DNA of 25,596 nt from JAEXNA01 sp050486105 (GTDB lineage Bacteria > Vulcanimicrobiota > Xenobia > Xenobiales > JADMJV01), in the NCBI GenBank assembly GCA_050486105.1, contig JBJHCR010000054.1, forward strand, positions 1 to 25,596, given 5' to 3'. Below are positions 1 to 8,254 of this stretch, piece after piece. The first letter of the stretch is position 1. Every line of letters starts with the position of its first letter. The notes under the pieces were generated by a model. It had not been told where the DNA came from, did no database searches, and saw only the letters and a program-made list of their open reading frames with translations. Made by a program: the position numbers and the translations under genes.

Positions 1-72
1 GCAAGGCGGTTCGAGCGACTAGTATCGAGAATACTTAAGCGAGAACCAACGCTGCCAGCACCCAGAGGGTCC

Positions 73-84
73 CCGATGCATCGG
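73..84. repeat. 12-nt perfect palindrome
   Basis: CCGATGCATCGG reads the same on both strands. It lies 36 bp beyond the htpG stop codon. It could be a protein-binding site or the base of a small hairpin, but with no loop and no T-run it is not a convincing terminator. The rest of 1-119 shows no gene. Confidence 0.3.
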
Positions 85-119
85 CGGCCCAAACCGGGAA
101 GTTATTTCGGACCAGATCC

Positions 120-2051
120 TTAGTGCTGATCTAGACTCCGACTTAGAACTTGCGCAACCTCTTTGGCAAAGGAACTGGGGTCATCGAGTTCTCCCCCTTC
201 AGCCAACAGAGCTAGCTGATAAATCATGCGAGCCGTCTTGCCCAACTCTTCGGTATCCTTATCGCTTTCATAACGCTGGGCTAAGTGTTGGACTAGGGCA
301 TGTTCAGGATTGATTTCCAAGATTCTCTTGGAAATCGGAACTTCGTGACCCGAAGCCCGCATCAGACGCTCCAGGTTCGAACTGAGGTCACCCGAAGCCG
401 CAACCAGACAGGCTGGAGAATCGACCAAACGACTGGAGACCTTAACTTCTTTCACCCGGTCGTCAAGCTTTGACTGCATCCAGGAAATGAAGGTTGCCAA
501 CTCCTTCTCCCGTTTCTCGGTCTCTTGACGACGCTCGTTCCGCTGCTCCTCGGTGCCCAGGTCTAGGTCTGCTCCCGCAGCGCTCTGCAAGGATTTCTCC
601 TGGAACTGAGGGACCGAACTCAGCCAGATTTCATCGACAGAATCGGTGAGCAGAAGTACCTCTACCCCTTCTTTCTTGAAGGCTTCCAAGTGAGGGGAAT
701 CCTCTAGCGATTCTCGAGCGTCGCCGGTGAGGTAAAAGATCTTCTCTTGGCCTTCGACCATTCTCTCAACATAGTCCGAGAGAGTGATCAATTCCCCTGG
801 CTCCGTCTTGGTAGTTTTAAAGAGACACAGATCGAAGATCTTGTCTCTCATCTTGGCGTCCCCATACAGACCCTCTTTGAGCACTCGGCCAAACTGTTGC
901 CAGAAACCCTTGTAGCCCTCGGCATCCTCTTCTCGTGCCTCCTTGAGGCTGTCGAGAACCTTTCTCACCAAACGCTTCGAGATCAGTTGGATTTGTCGGT
1001 CTTTTTGCAGAATTTCTCGAGACACATTGAGGGAGAGGTCACTAGCATCGACTACTCCACGAACAAAACGCAGATAAGGAGGGATCAGTTCTTTGCAGTC
1101 ATCCATTATGAAGACGCGCTTCACGTAGAGGGACAAGCCGTGGTGACCCTCAGGGTGGAACAGATCCATGGGGGCACGCTCGGGCACGAACAGGAGACTG
1201 TAGTACTCGAAAGTGCCTTCCGCTTTGAAGGCGACGGTCTTCCAAGGAGCATTCCAGTCGTGAGCCACGTGACGATAGAAAGCATCGTATTCTTCTTGCT
1301 CTACCTCATCCTGCGATCTCACCCAAAGGGCTTTGCGGGAATTCAGGACCTGTACTTCAGATTTAGCGACCGGTTTGTCTTCTTCATAATTGGTGACCAT
1401 CATCTCCATTCGAATGGGATAGGAGATAAAGTCGGAGTAACGCTTGACCAATTTCTGAACAACGTACTGATCGGTGTAATCGTGTAGGCCATCCTCTTCG
1501 TCCACATCCTTTAGGTGCAAGACGATTTCTGTTCCGTGACTTTCCTTTGGGAAGTCTTCGATGGTGTAGGTCCCATCCCCACTTGATACCCAACGAACTC
1601 CACTCTCATCTCCCACTCGACGACTGCTGAGTTCAACTTTATTGGCAACCATGAACGCCGAGTAGAAACCAACTCCAAACTGCCCAATCAGATCCTTGGA
1701 CTCCTGATCGGTTTTTGATTTCTCCAATCCCATTAGAAACTCTCTGGTCCCCGATTTTGCGATGGTCCCGATCAAGGACACGACCTCATCGCGACGCATT
1801 CCAACTCCGTTGTCCTTGATGGTCAGAGTTCTGGTTTCGGGATTCCTAATCAATTCTATATGGAGGTCACTGGTGTCTACCTCCTCGGACTTATTCAAGA
1901 GAGATTCCAGTCGGAGCTTATCGAGAGCGTCCGAGGAGTTCGAGACGAGCTCTCTAAGAAAGACGTCTTTCTCGCTGTACACAGAGTGAATCATCAACTC
2001 CAGTAGCTGTTTGGCTTCCGCCTGAAACTCTAGTGTTTCCACTTGACTCAT
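120..2051 (-). CDS. htpG: HtpG, bacterial Hsp90 chaperone
   Basis: This is the cytosolic ATP-dependent Hsp90 chaperone, which works as a homodimer on late folding intermediates and stress-damaged proteins. The N-terminal GHKL ATPase domain is clear: FLRELVSNSSDALDKLR (about residues 31-47) carries the catalytic Glu34 and the Mg/ATP-binding Asn38, DNGVGM lies at 80-85, and the lid/glycine motif GQFGVGFYSAF starts at 123. The middle domain includes SLNVSREILQKD. The C-terminus lacks the eukaryotic MEEVD tail, as expected for bacteria. At 643 residues it is slightly longer than the usual 610-635. The ATG follows a good AAAGGAG ribosome-binding site. It is the last gene of a minus-strand run, but a 227-bp leader separates it from the gene upstream, so it probably has its own promoter. 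I saw no CIRCE heat-shock operator. Confidence 0.98.
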   Translation of the reverse strand: MSQVETLEFQAEAKQLLELMIHSVYSEKDVFLRELVSNSSDALDKLRLESLLNKSEEVDTSDLHIELIRNPETRTLTIKDNGVGMRRDEVVSLIGTIAKSGTREFLMGLEKSKTDQESKDLIGQFGVGFYSAFMVANKVELSSRRVGDESGVRWVSSGDGTYTIEDFPKESHGTEIVLHLKDVDEEDGLHDYTDQYVVQKLVKRYSDFISYPIRMEMMVTNYEEDKPVAKSEVQVLNSRKALWVRSQDEVEQEEYDAFYRHVAHDWNAPWKTVAFKAEGTFEYYSLLFVPERAPMDLFHPEGHHGLSLYVKRVFIMDDCKELIPPYLRFVRGVVDASDLSLNVSREILQKDRQIQLISKRLVRKVLDSLKEAREEDAEGYKGFWQQFGRVLKEGLYGDAKMRDKIFDLCLFKTTKTEPGELITLSDYVERMVEGQEKIFYLTGDARESLEDSPHLEAFKKEGVEVLLLTDSVDEIWLSSVPQFQEKSLQSAAGADLDLGTEEQRNERRQETEKREKELATFISWMQSKLDDRVKEVKVSSRLVDSPACLVAASGDLSSNLERLMRASGHEVPISKRILEINPEHALVQHLAQRYESDKDTEELGKTARMIYQLALLAEGGELDDPSSFAKEVAQVLSRSLDQH

Positions 2052-2087
2052 GGATGTTCTCCTTTACCAATTTAATTTCAGCATCCT

Positions 2088-2099
2088 GGACCTCGGTCC
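2088..2099 (-). promoter_or_regulatory. Inverted repeat in the htpG leader
   Basis: GGACC-TC-GGTCC is a 5-bp inverted repeat about 37 bp before the htpG start codon, inside the probable untranslated leader. It could be an operator or a small RNA hairpin affecting htpG expression. It matches no heat-shock element I know, so the function is inferred from position only. Confidence 0.25.
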
Positions 2100-2182
2100 A
2101 AGGTCTCGGACAGATTCCTGGCTCGATCCTAAATGCAATCCTGAGAGGTTTGCGAGGATTGAACTCGGGCTGAGGTTTCTTC

Positions 2183-2199
2183 GGGGTAGGAATTACCCC
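2183..2199 (-). terminator. Hairpin between the small exported gene and htpG
   Basis: GGGGTA and TACCCC pair perfectly around a GGAAT loop, 80 bp beyond the stop of the small exported protein gene and about 130 bp before htpG. There is no T-run after it in the minus-strand direction, so it is at best a weak or Rho-assisted terminator, or a structured element in the htpG leader. Confidence 0.3.
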
Positions 2200-2278
2200 T
2201 GTTCTTCCGGCATGATACCTAATGCCCGGCCGACCTCAAAAAAGCAGAAATTCGGACGACTCAATCAGCAGGGAAAGG

Positions 2279-2629
2279 TCATTTTCCATCGCTGCGCTGA
2301 AAACGGTAGACAGCCGAAGTATAGGTATTTCTGAGGACCAAAACAACCCCGTCATTGCGCTCAACCGTGTAGAGCACGCAGGCCCCGGAAGTCGAGAGTT
2401 CTAGACTGTCTCCGTTGAGCTTCCAAGTGAATCGAGCTGTCGATTTGGTCACTCCCTGCTCCATAAAGCCCGTGCCATCACTTCGGAATTTCCAAACCGA
2501 ATGTCCCGGCCCGTCCTGGGCCCAATTGCCCACCAAGGACCGCTCAGTTTGGGCATTCACGGACAGAACTCCGCCTATCAGGGAAACCAAAGTGAATGCA
2601 ACTATAGCTATAAGAAGTCTGGGCCTCAT
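2279..2629 (-). CDS. Small exported protein, lipocalin-like beta fold
   Basis: A 116-residue protein with a clear Sec signal peptide: MRPR followed by a hydrophobic stretch to about residue 23, and an Ala-rich cleavage region near VNA/Q. The mature part of about 90 residues reads as alternating beta strands (GNWAQDG, VWKFRSDGTGFM, FTWKLNGDSLEL, VLVLRNT, YRFQR). This is the style of small periplasmic lipocalin-like domains in which 'fdGtG', 'W...gd.L.l' and a final Arg recur. No catalytic residue is evident. The chosen ATG is directly preceded by an in-frame TTG; neither has a strong ribosome-binding site. It lies between the flavin-reductase gene and htpG on the same strand. Function unknown. 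Confidence 0.75.
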   Translation of the reverse strand: MRPRLLIAIVAFTLVSLIGGVLSVNAQTERSLVGNWAQDGPGHSVWKFRSDGTGFMEQGVTKSTARFTWKLNGDSLELSTSGACVLYTVERNDGVVLVLRNTYTSAVYRFQRSDGK

Positions 2630-2697
2630 CAAGAAAATATTCGAGAACTGCGGACAAAACCTTCCTTAAATTGAAAGTTGAGCGGTCCGATTTTTCC

Positions 2698-3171
2698 TCA
2701 AGAGTTCAACTGGGGATACTGTCCTCGAAAAAAGAGCAAGGGCTGCTCGTCTCCAGCCAAGCCGGATAAGACAACGTCCCCGTATACCACCAGATGATCG
2801 CCCTTTTCAATCCAACTCTCCACTTCACAATTCAGCCAACCCAGGCAGCCTTTGATAGGTGGAGGAGAAGCCAACCCATCGGGGACCCAGGGCGCTTCAA
2901 CGCCACCTTGCAAGCCGGCGAAATGGAGGCAGAGGTTTTTCTGGGTTTCCGATAGGATGGAGATGGTAAAGCGCTCTCTGTCGCCTATCTTCTGAGCGAA
3001 ACGGGTGCCTAGGGCAGGACAGAACAAGACCATTGGTGGGTCCAGGGAAACCGAAGTGAATGAGTTCACCGTCATGCCTGAAAGTTGTCCGTCCCGAACA
3101 AAACTCACCACGGTAACCCCAGTGGCAAACTGCCCGAACACGTATCTCAACGCTCGAGAATTGTCGAGCAT
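2698..3171 (-). CDS. Flavin-reductase-like FMN-binding protein
   Basis: A 157-residue protein of the flavin reductase-like domain family, an FMN-binding split barrel that typically reduces FMN or FAD with NAD(P)H for a partner monooxygenase. Family signatures run the full length: LRYVFGQFATGVTVVS near the N-terminus, the GMTVNSFTSVSLDPPMVLFC flavin-binding stretch, FTISILSETQ, a WL.CEVE strand, the GDHLVVYGDV motif and a terminal PLLFFRGQY. No partner oxygenase lies nearby. Its ATG overlaps the stop codon of the upstream kinase-like gene by one base (TAATG), a strong sign of translational coupling. The natural partner or substrate cannot be told from sequence. Confidence 0.93.
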   Translation of the reverse strand: MLDNSRALRYVFGQFATGVTVVSFVRDGQLSGMTVNSFTSVSLDPPMVLFCPALGTRFAQKIGDRERFTISILSETQKNLCLHFAGLQGGVEAPWVPDGLASPPPIKGCLGWLNCEVESWIEKGDHLVVYGDVVLSGLAGDEQPLLFFRGQYPQLNS

Positions 3172-3854
3172 TACGTTGCACCCAGAGAATCGAGGGGGGC
3201 AGCAGGGGGAGTTACCGAGATGGTGACCATCGTCGCGTTTGGGGGAGATCCGATCTTGGTGAAGGTCATTTCCCCCCCGTGAAACCGAGCGCAGCGACGC
3301 ACCACCTCGAGACCTAAGCCGCAGCTCGAAGCGGCTTGGTCTGACGTCGGTGAAGGCTCGTCCGGTGCTCGGTGGACGGCCGAACTGACACCGTCGTCAG
3401 TGAACTCGAAGACACAGCGCTCGGGGCTTGCTTGAATTGAGAGTTCCAGACATTTAGCTCCGGCAGCCGTTGAGTTCTCCGCCACCTCTCTAAGAGCAAG
3501 CCACAGGGCCTCAACGTCAACCCATAGGCGCTCGGCCTGACTGGTCTGAAAGCCTTTGAGCTGGAGTTGTGGAAAATGAGCATTCACTCTCTGAGCAAGC
3601 TCTGACACCAAGGCCGGAAGTCCGACGCGATCTCGCTTCAGAGCCCCTACTCGAATGAGGGCAATCAACTTATCCGCCAACTTTTCCACCCTTAGGGCAC
3701 TGTCGATGAGGAGCTCTTTCAAGTCCTCTTCATCCGACAAGGCCTCCAAGCCTAGACGCAAAGATATTAGGCCTCCTTTTAGGTCGTGACGAAGCCTCGA
3801 CGCTAAAGCGTTGGAGAAGTGCGCGGGATTTTCGATGCTCGATTCAGTAGGCAT
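3171..3854 (-). CDS. Sensorless histidine-kinase-like ATPase
   Basis: A 227-residue protein with the two cytoplasmic modules of a histidine kinase and no sensor domain or membrane helix. The phosphoacceptor-type helix has LRHDLKGG, with His23 as the likely phosphorylation site. The GHKL ATPase domain has an N-box (EVAEN, Asn127), a G1-type DDG (153-155, without the usual second Gly) and a G2-type GLGLEVV followed by RFHGG. No response regulator is visible, so the partner is elsewhere or the protein acts as a scaffold or anti-sigma-like kinase. The ATG at 3854 overlaps the stop of the LOG gene. Two further in-frame starts upstream (3863 and 3914) would lengthen it but lie deeper inside that gene. 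Its end overlaps the flavin-reductase start, so the three are probably one transcript. Confidence 0.85.
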   Translation of the reverse strand: MPTESSIENPAHFSNALASRLRHDLKGGLISLRLGLEALSDEEDLKELLIDSALRVEKLADKLIALIRVGALKRDRVGLPALVSELAQRVNAHFPQLQLKGFQTSQAERLWVDVEALWLALREVAENSTAAGAKCLELSIQASPERCVFEFTDDGVSSAVHRAPDEPSPTSDQAASSCGLGLEVVRRCARFHGGEMTFTKIGSPPNATMVTISVTPPAAPLDSLGAT

Positions 3855-4968
3855 CAGAATCATCAAAATCTTCAGGGAGTTGGCCGCCGGCCCCAGCTTC
3901 AGGCACCTCCACAAGACATTCTTTGGGCAGAGGGAACCCGTTGATCCGGTCGACCAGCTCGCGCAAACGTCCGAACGCGCGGCGACGGAAATGGAACTTG
4001 AGCCGAGGGAGATGCTGTATGGTTCGGTCAGTTTCCACCGATAACGCCTCGGTCGTATCGATTTTTCCGGACTTTACAAGGTCAGCAAACTCTGTATTGA
4101 TGATTTCCAATTCTTCAGCGGTGAGGGCTGCTTCCAGACGAATTACCAGATCGTTGCGAACATAGCGCATGCTGTGATATCGGCGGTAGAAATTGCAAAT
4201 CTCATCGCAGGCTTCTTCGGCTGAGTCGGTGACTCGGTATAGACTGAGATCCTCTGGACTGATCATGCCCCTAGCCAGGAGCCGATCAGTATTGTAACGA
4301 TGCCAATCGGTCCAAAATTCGGAGCCCGGAGGGTGGATAAAGACGATGGGAACCAGCAAAGACTTTCCGGTCTGCACCAGAGTTAGGGCCTCCAAACCTT
4401 CATCGTGAGTTCCAAATCCTCCAGGACAACATATCAACCCGTGAGTCTCCTTCATGAATCCGAGTTTGCGAGTGAAAAAATACTTGAAATTGATGAGCTT
4501 TTCATCCCCGGCAATATAGGGATTCGCCACCTGCTCGAATGGGAGTCTGATGTTCAAACCGAAGCTATGCTCGGTGCCGGCACCTCTGTTTCCGGCCTCC
4601 ATGATGCCGTGCCCGGCGCCAGTGATCACCATGTATCCCCGATCGGCCATCATCCTGGAAAGTTCTACCGCTTGCTGGTAGTCTTCGGTTTCCGGTTTGC
4701 ACCGAGCGGAGCCAAAAACGGAGACCTTGCGCACCCTTCGGTAAGGACGAAAGACTTTAAAAGCGTAGCGAAGCTCTTTCAGAGTCGTATTGAGGATCTT
4801 CAGATCACCGCGCTCTGTACGGTCTTGAGCCAACTTGATGACTGTCACGATCATCTGATGAAGCAGTTCCTCATTCTCTGAGGCGCCAGCACTATGCAGG
4901 ATACTTTGAATGGCAGAATCCAACTGGTGGTTGCCGGTGCTATATCGATAGGACAAGTTGCGTCTCAC
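3844..4968 (-). CDS. LOG-family nucleotide phosphoribohydrolase (Rossmann fold)
   Basis: A member of the LOG / 'lysine decarboxylase-like' Rossmann family, whose characterised members cleave the N-glycosidic bond of nucleoside 5'-monophosphates (cytokinin activation, or nucleotide salvage as in PpnN). The conserved core is residues 80-230: VSVFGSARC, then GAGHGIMEAGNRGA (117-130), FFTRKLGFM with the likely catalytic Arg168, and the hallmark PGGFGTHDE (182-190) with Glu190. At 374 residues it is longer than plain LOG proteins (about 190), with an N-terminal helical region of about 75 residues and a C-terminal extension of about 140. The start is GTG with a weak ribosome-binding site; no better in-frame start precedes the core. 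It is probably the first gene of the LOG-kinase-flavin reductase operon. Substrate not determinable. Confidence 0.92.
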   Translation of the reverse strand: MRRNLSYRYSTGNHQLDSAIQSILHSAGASENEELLHQMIVTVIKLAQDRTERGDLKILNTTLKELRYAFKVFRPYRRVRKVSVFGSARCKPETEDYQQAVELSRMMADRGYMVITGAGHGIMEAGNRGAGTEHSFGLNIRLPFEQVANPYIAGDEKLINFKYFFTRKLGFMKETHGLICCPGGFGTHDEGLEALTLVQTGKSLLVPIVFIHPPGSEFWTDWHRYNTDRLLARGMISPEDLSLYRVTDSAEEACDEICNFYRRYHSMRYVRNDLVIRLEAALTAEELEIINTEFADLVKSGKIDTTEALSVETDRTIQHLPRLKFHFRRRAFGRLRELVDRINGFPLPKECLVEVPEAGAGGQLPEDFDDSDAY

Positions 4969-5068
4969 TCTCTAAGGCAGTTGTGATTGGGCCGAGACTC
5001 GGAATGAACACTGAAATCGTTCCTTTGAAGGTGCTGCAGCCGGCCGATCACAGTTCCGAACCACCACT

Positions 5069-5317
5069 TCAATCTCTGGGTGGTCTGATAACCGGTTTCC
5101 CGCAGGCCGGACACCGCAGCACTCCGAGAAACTCGGAACATTCATCGGACCAATGAGGTAGGGCGCCTACCCGTTCAAAAAAATGCTCGCACTCCTTGTC
5201 AGTACAAAAAACCACAAACGGATTTCCTTGAAGATTGACCGGGCGTGTCACATATTGACCCAGCCCGTTGACAGGATCTCTTTCGTAGTGGGTGACTCGA
5301 ACCATGCGCTCGCTCAT
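5069..5317 (-). CDS. Small Cys-rich, zinc-ribbon-like protein
   Basis: An 82-residue protein, family not recognised. It has paired cysteines spaced like a zinc ribbon: CTDKEC, then a DEC, then CPAC near the C-terminus, followed by GKPVIRPPRD. A zinc-binding knuckle is the natural reading. It is soluble and has no signal peptide. The start is ATG at 5317, with a second in-frame ATG 12 bases in; neither has a strong ribosome-binding site. It lies 100 bp upstream of the LOG gene on the same strand and faces away from the adenosine-deaminase-family gene. Role unknown. Confidence 0.7.
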   Translation of the reverse strand: MSERMVRVTHYERDPVNGLGQYVTRPVNLQGNPFVVFCTDKECEHFFERVGALPHWSDECSEFLGVLRCPACGKPVIRPPRD

Positions 5318-5421
5318 ACCCTGTTTTTTGGCAAACCCAGGTGATCATCCTTTAAGCCCTCAGCTTCAAGGTGACCTAAGGCAACGGAGGTTTCCTTAGA
5401 ACGGGATCCGAACCACCGAGC

Positions 5422-6609
5422 ATGACTGACACTCCGAACATCTATTCGAAAAATTTTGAATCTTGGGAACTAGACATTCCTTCTGAGGGAGTGGTGGAGC
5501 TTCACGTGCACCTAGGAGGGGCTGTTCCAATTCACCGGCTGTTCGAAGCAGCCGTCGATCGCGGAATCAGATTGCCTGTGACCACCTATGAAGAGTTCTC
5601 AGATCTGCTTCATCGCCGCGCCGACAACTCGGGAAGCCTAGAGGAATACCTTGAGGTGTACGAGGTCGCGGAGAGGATCCAGTCTGGTCCCAAGGCGCTG
5701 AGGGAAAGCGTGCTCATAGCGCTAAATGGAGCAGCCCGAACTCAAGGTTCCTCTCGCGTATCCAACGACGGGGAGGCGGTCACACCTGTTCGTGCACAGC
5801 TTCCCATTCGAGCTCTGGAGCTTCGTCTGAATCCCATGAAGCGAAACAGTGGCGGAATTTGGGATTTGGATCGAGTTATGATGGCCGCATGCTCGGCCGT
5901 CTCAGAGATCAAGACCGCCTACAAAGGTCGTCTTAGGGCCGGCTTGATCGTCTGCCTTGGCCGCGATCTTCCCAGTGACCAGAATCGAGTCTTAGCCGAG
6001 AAAGCGGCCCTTTGGGCCAGTGAGGGCTTACCCATCGTAGGGATCGACCTCGCGGGCCCTGAGTCGGCCCAACCTCTAGACGATCCCGAAGCCCTCGAAG
6101 AAATGGCAGAAATCTTTGCTAGCGCCGGAGACAAGGTCGGCAGAACCGTACACTGCGGCGAAACCACGGCCATCGGTCTCGATACCTTTTTGAACACCAT
6201 AGAAGCCTTGAAAGCCGACCGAGTTGGCCACCCCCTGGTGGTAGCTCGAGCTTTTTGGGAAAACGGAGACGACCGGGGTTTGGTAGCTATGCGAGACAAA
6301 GGGATCGTAGCCGAGCTTTGCGTGGTGTCTAACCTGCTCACGGGAGCCGTCAAAGACATCGAGACCTACGGAAAGCTGCTTAGGCTTTTTGATGAATATG
6401 ACGTGAAATACACTTTCAGCACCGATGCACCGGCCTTGCAAAAGACAACACTCGCCAGCGAGCTGATGCTTTTACTCAAAAACGAAGCTGCCACCCCGGA
6501 CCAACTCGAGAGATCGTTCAAGCACGCCGCTGAGGCCAGTTTCCTGCCTTCTCCGAAGAAGCGGAAGACCCGTTCAGAGCATTGGGCGGGAGCGGTCAAG
6601 GCTCGTTGA
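5422..6609 (+). CDS. Adenosine deaminase-family amidohydrolase
   Basis: A metal-dependent purine deaminase-type TIM barrel. The zinc and catalytic residues are in the family order: ELHVHLGG with His28 and His30, TVHCGET with His244 and catalytic Glu247, DRVGHP with His270, and STDAP with metal-binding Asp335. At 395 residues it is near the top of the usual range (330-390), with a Ser/Asp-rich insertion around residues 105-125. The second Asp of the family's 'DD' pair, which contacts the purine in adenosine deaminase, is Ala336 here, so the substrate may not be adenosine; adenine, N6-substituted AMP or another purine are alternatives. Its 3' end overlaps the convergent F420 gene by 14 bp. Start ATG; ribosome-binding site weak. 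Confidence 0.93.
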   Translation: MTDTPNIYSKNFESWELDIPSEGVVELHVHLGGAVPIHRLFEAAVDRGIRLPVTTYEEFSDLLHRRADNSGSLEEYLEVYEVAERIQSGPKALRESVLIALNGAARTQGSSRVSNDGEAVTPVRAQLPIRALELRLNPMKRNSGGIWDLDRVMMAACSAVSEIKTAYKGRLRAGLIVCLGRDLPSDQNRVLAEKAALWASEGLPIVGIDLAGPESAQPLDDPEALEEMAEIFASAGDKVGRTVHCGETTAIGLDTFLNTIEALKADRVGHPLVVARAFWENGDDRGLVAMRDKGIVAELCVVSNLLTGAVKDIETYGKLLRLFDEYDVKYTFSTDAPALQKTTLASELMLLLKNEAATPDQLERSFKHAAEASFLPSPKKRKTRSEHWAGAVKAR

Positions 6610-7600
6610 CGGCCGCAGCAATCCTCCGCAGTTCGGGTAGCACTTCGCGCCCCAAGCGCCTGATCAGTTCGGGTTGGTTAATCGAGGTTATCTGGATGCT
6701 AACGACATCTGCTTTCAGTCCTTCGACCAGGGGACGATAGACTTCTATGATATCTGCGGTGCTGCTGCTTCGAGCATAACGACCCAGGACCTCATCTCTG
6801 GGCAGCATATCGGCTCTTTCACGCAGGTCTTTGGGGTCGACGGCTTCCAGGCGTCCAGGAGCTCGCAAACCCCTCCATGAAGAGAGGGCTCGCCAAGCCT
6901 CATCATCGTTTTCTGCGAAGATGGTCCAACGCGATGCCATGACCGGAGGCACGTCATTCCCCGCTTCTTGGGCTGCTAGTCGGGCAGGGGCCACCACCTG
7001 GGCGTGAGATTCGACGGGGTCCTTCACTGAAGTGATGATCCCTTGAGCCATTTTCCCGGCCAAGGTGGCCGACTGTGGTCCACCAGCGGCCATCCATATC
7101 GGAACTGTGCCCATGGGAGGAGAGTAGAGCCTAGCTCGGTCGGTGTTATAGTAACGACCGCGGAAGGTGAGCTTTTCCCCATCGAGGAGGCGCCGCATGA
7201 TTTCCAGGGCTTCCGACATTCGGTCTGCCCGCTCTCGATACTTGGGAAAGACGTAGCCGAGAGGGCCTTCGTTGATGTTCTCCCCGGTGCCGACTCCGAG
7301 ATGGAATCGGCCTCCGCAGAGCCGATCGATAGTAGCTGCAGCCTGAGCGACCAAGGCGGGATGATAACGCCAGAGGGGCGTCGTAACTCCGGTCGCCAGT
7401 TCCAACCCTGGAGCAACCTGGCTGACTGCGGCGAGCGTCGACCAGCAGAACCCTGAGGCAGAATCGTCATCCACCCAAGGATGAAAGTGCTCCGAGGCCA
7501 CGAGCATGTCGAATCCAGCCTCAGCAACCAATTTGGCTTGGTCTACAATTTCCTCGGGTTGCCACTGCTCGTGGCCACAAAAATAAGCAAACTTTGTCAT
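6596..7600 (-). CDS. F420-dependent LLM-class oxidoreductase, G6PDH type
   Basis: A 334-residue luciferase-like TIM-barrel enzyme of the F420-dependent glucose-6-phosphate dehydrogenase branch. Compared with mycobacterial FGD1 from memory, the active-site residues keep a constant offset of two: EHFHPW gives His38 and Trp42, and GVGTGE gives Glu107, matching His40, Trp44 and Glu109. Other family features are the YHPA segment, SPPMGTVPIWMAAGGP and a Met/Leu-rich C-terminal helix pair. It implies that the organism makes or imports coenzyme F420. The substrate may be a sugar phosphate or another alcohol; the branch includes many uncharacterised members. The start at 7600 (MTKFAYFCGHEQ) has an upstream GGTTGAAGAG and matches the family N-terminus; in-frame sequence extends 33 codons further but looks non-native. 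Confidence 0.93.
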   Translation of the reverse strand: MTKFAYFCGHEQWQPEEIVDQAKLVAEAGFDMLVASEHFHPWVDDDSASGFCWSTLAAVSQVAPGLELATGVTTPLWRYHPALVAQAAATIDRLCGGRFHLGVGTGENINEGPLGYVFPKYRERADRMSEALEIMRRLLDGEKLTFRGRYYNTDRARLYSPPMGTVPIWMAAGGPQSATLAGKMAQGIITSVKDPVESHAQVVAPARLAAQEAGNDVPPVMASRWTIFAENDDEAWRALSSWRGLRAPGRLEAVDPKDLRERADMLPRDEVLGRYARSSSTADIIEVYRPLVEGLKADVVSIQITSINQPELIRRLGREVLPELRRIAAAVNEP

Positions 7601-7748
7601 CTCTTCAACCTTCCGTTGCCATGCTATTGCAGCACCTGGCGGTTTCGTTCTTTTGCCTGGTGTTCGGGCGCCTGCGGACCAAGCGGTGCAAAACACCAAA
7701 CTCCGGGCTTGAACTTCGAAGCCGAAAAGGAGGGGGTCGGATACTGCA

Positions 7749-8222
7749 CTAAGGCTCCTTTCGTTCCATCAAGACCAGATAACAGGTTTGGGGAGCCTCA
7801 ATAGAACTCCAAAGAAACCCTCCGGGAATCTCCCACATGCGCCCTGGGGTCTGAGCTGGGGGATCCCACCAAGGTCTATCGATCTTGAGGGAAATGGGTT
7901 CTTCCACCGTCGCCTCTCGTATAGGGAAACCCGACAGGACCTGCAGCCAACTTTCGAGATCCTCAACGCTAAGATCTACTCGAACGAAAACCAAACCTGA
8001 ATACTCGAGCCCTTGATACTGAGAGCCGTCGCCAACTACAAGCCCGAGAGGGCTCAAGACTCTCTCGGATTGAATTGCCTCCGAAGGAGTGCCCAGCCAT
8101 CGACTAAGTACGAACGCCAAGATCAGCGGGAGCGCAAAGAGTACTCCCACCACCGGAAACCAGTGGACAGTGGCGGGCTTTCCAGCCCGATCCGTTCCTG
8201 CCATGAGACTGGCATTTACCAA
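7749..8222 (-). CDS. Single-span membrane protein of unknown function
   Basis: A 157-residue protein. One hydrophobic segment (about residues 21-42, FPVVGVLFALPLILAFVLS) should span the membrane, followed by a soluble domain of about 110 residues with many Trp and Pro and short beta-like strands (LVFVRVDLS, ISLKIDRPWWDPP, MWEIPGGFLW). I do not recognise the family. The proposed start is TTG at 8222 because GGAGAGG sits 8 bases upstream (8231-8237 on the complement); the first in-frame ATG, six codons in, has no ribosome-binding site. It is upstream of the F420 enzyme gene on the same strand with a 148-bp gap. Its start codon lies only 32 bp from the divergent split-barrel gene. Confidence 0.75.
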   Translation of the reverse strand: MVNASLMAGTDRAGKPATVHWFPVVGVLFALPLILAFVLSRWLGTPSEAIQSERVLSPLGLVVGDGSQYQGLEYSGLVFVRVDLSVEDLESWLQVLSGFPIREATVEEPISLKIDRPWWDPPAQTPGRMWEIPGGFLWSSIEAPQTCYLVLMERKEP

Positions 8223-8254
8223 GGGATAGGCCTCTCCGAGGGGAAGATCCTGGG

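Noticed and set aside
747..1487. Long plus-strand reading frame of 246 codons
   Set aside because: It lies fully inside htpG on the other strand, and HtpG is certain. The frame is a shadow with no recognisable domain.
2052..2278. CIRCE-type heat-shock operator upstream of htpG
   Set aside because: I looked for TTAGCACTC with its inverted partner and found nothing close.
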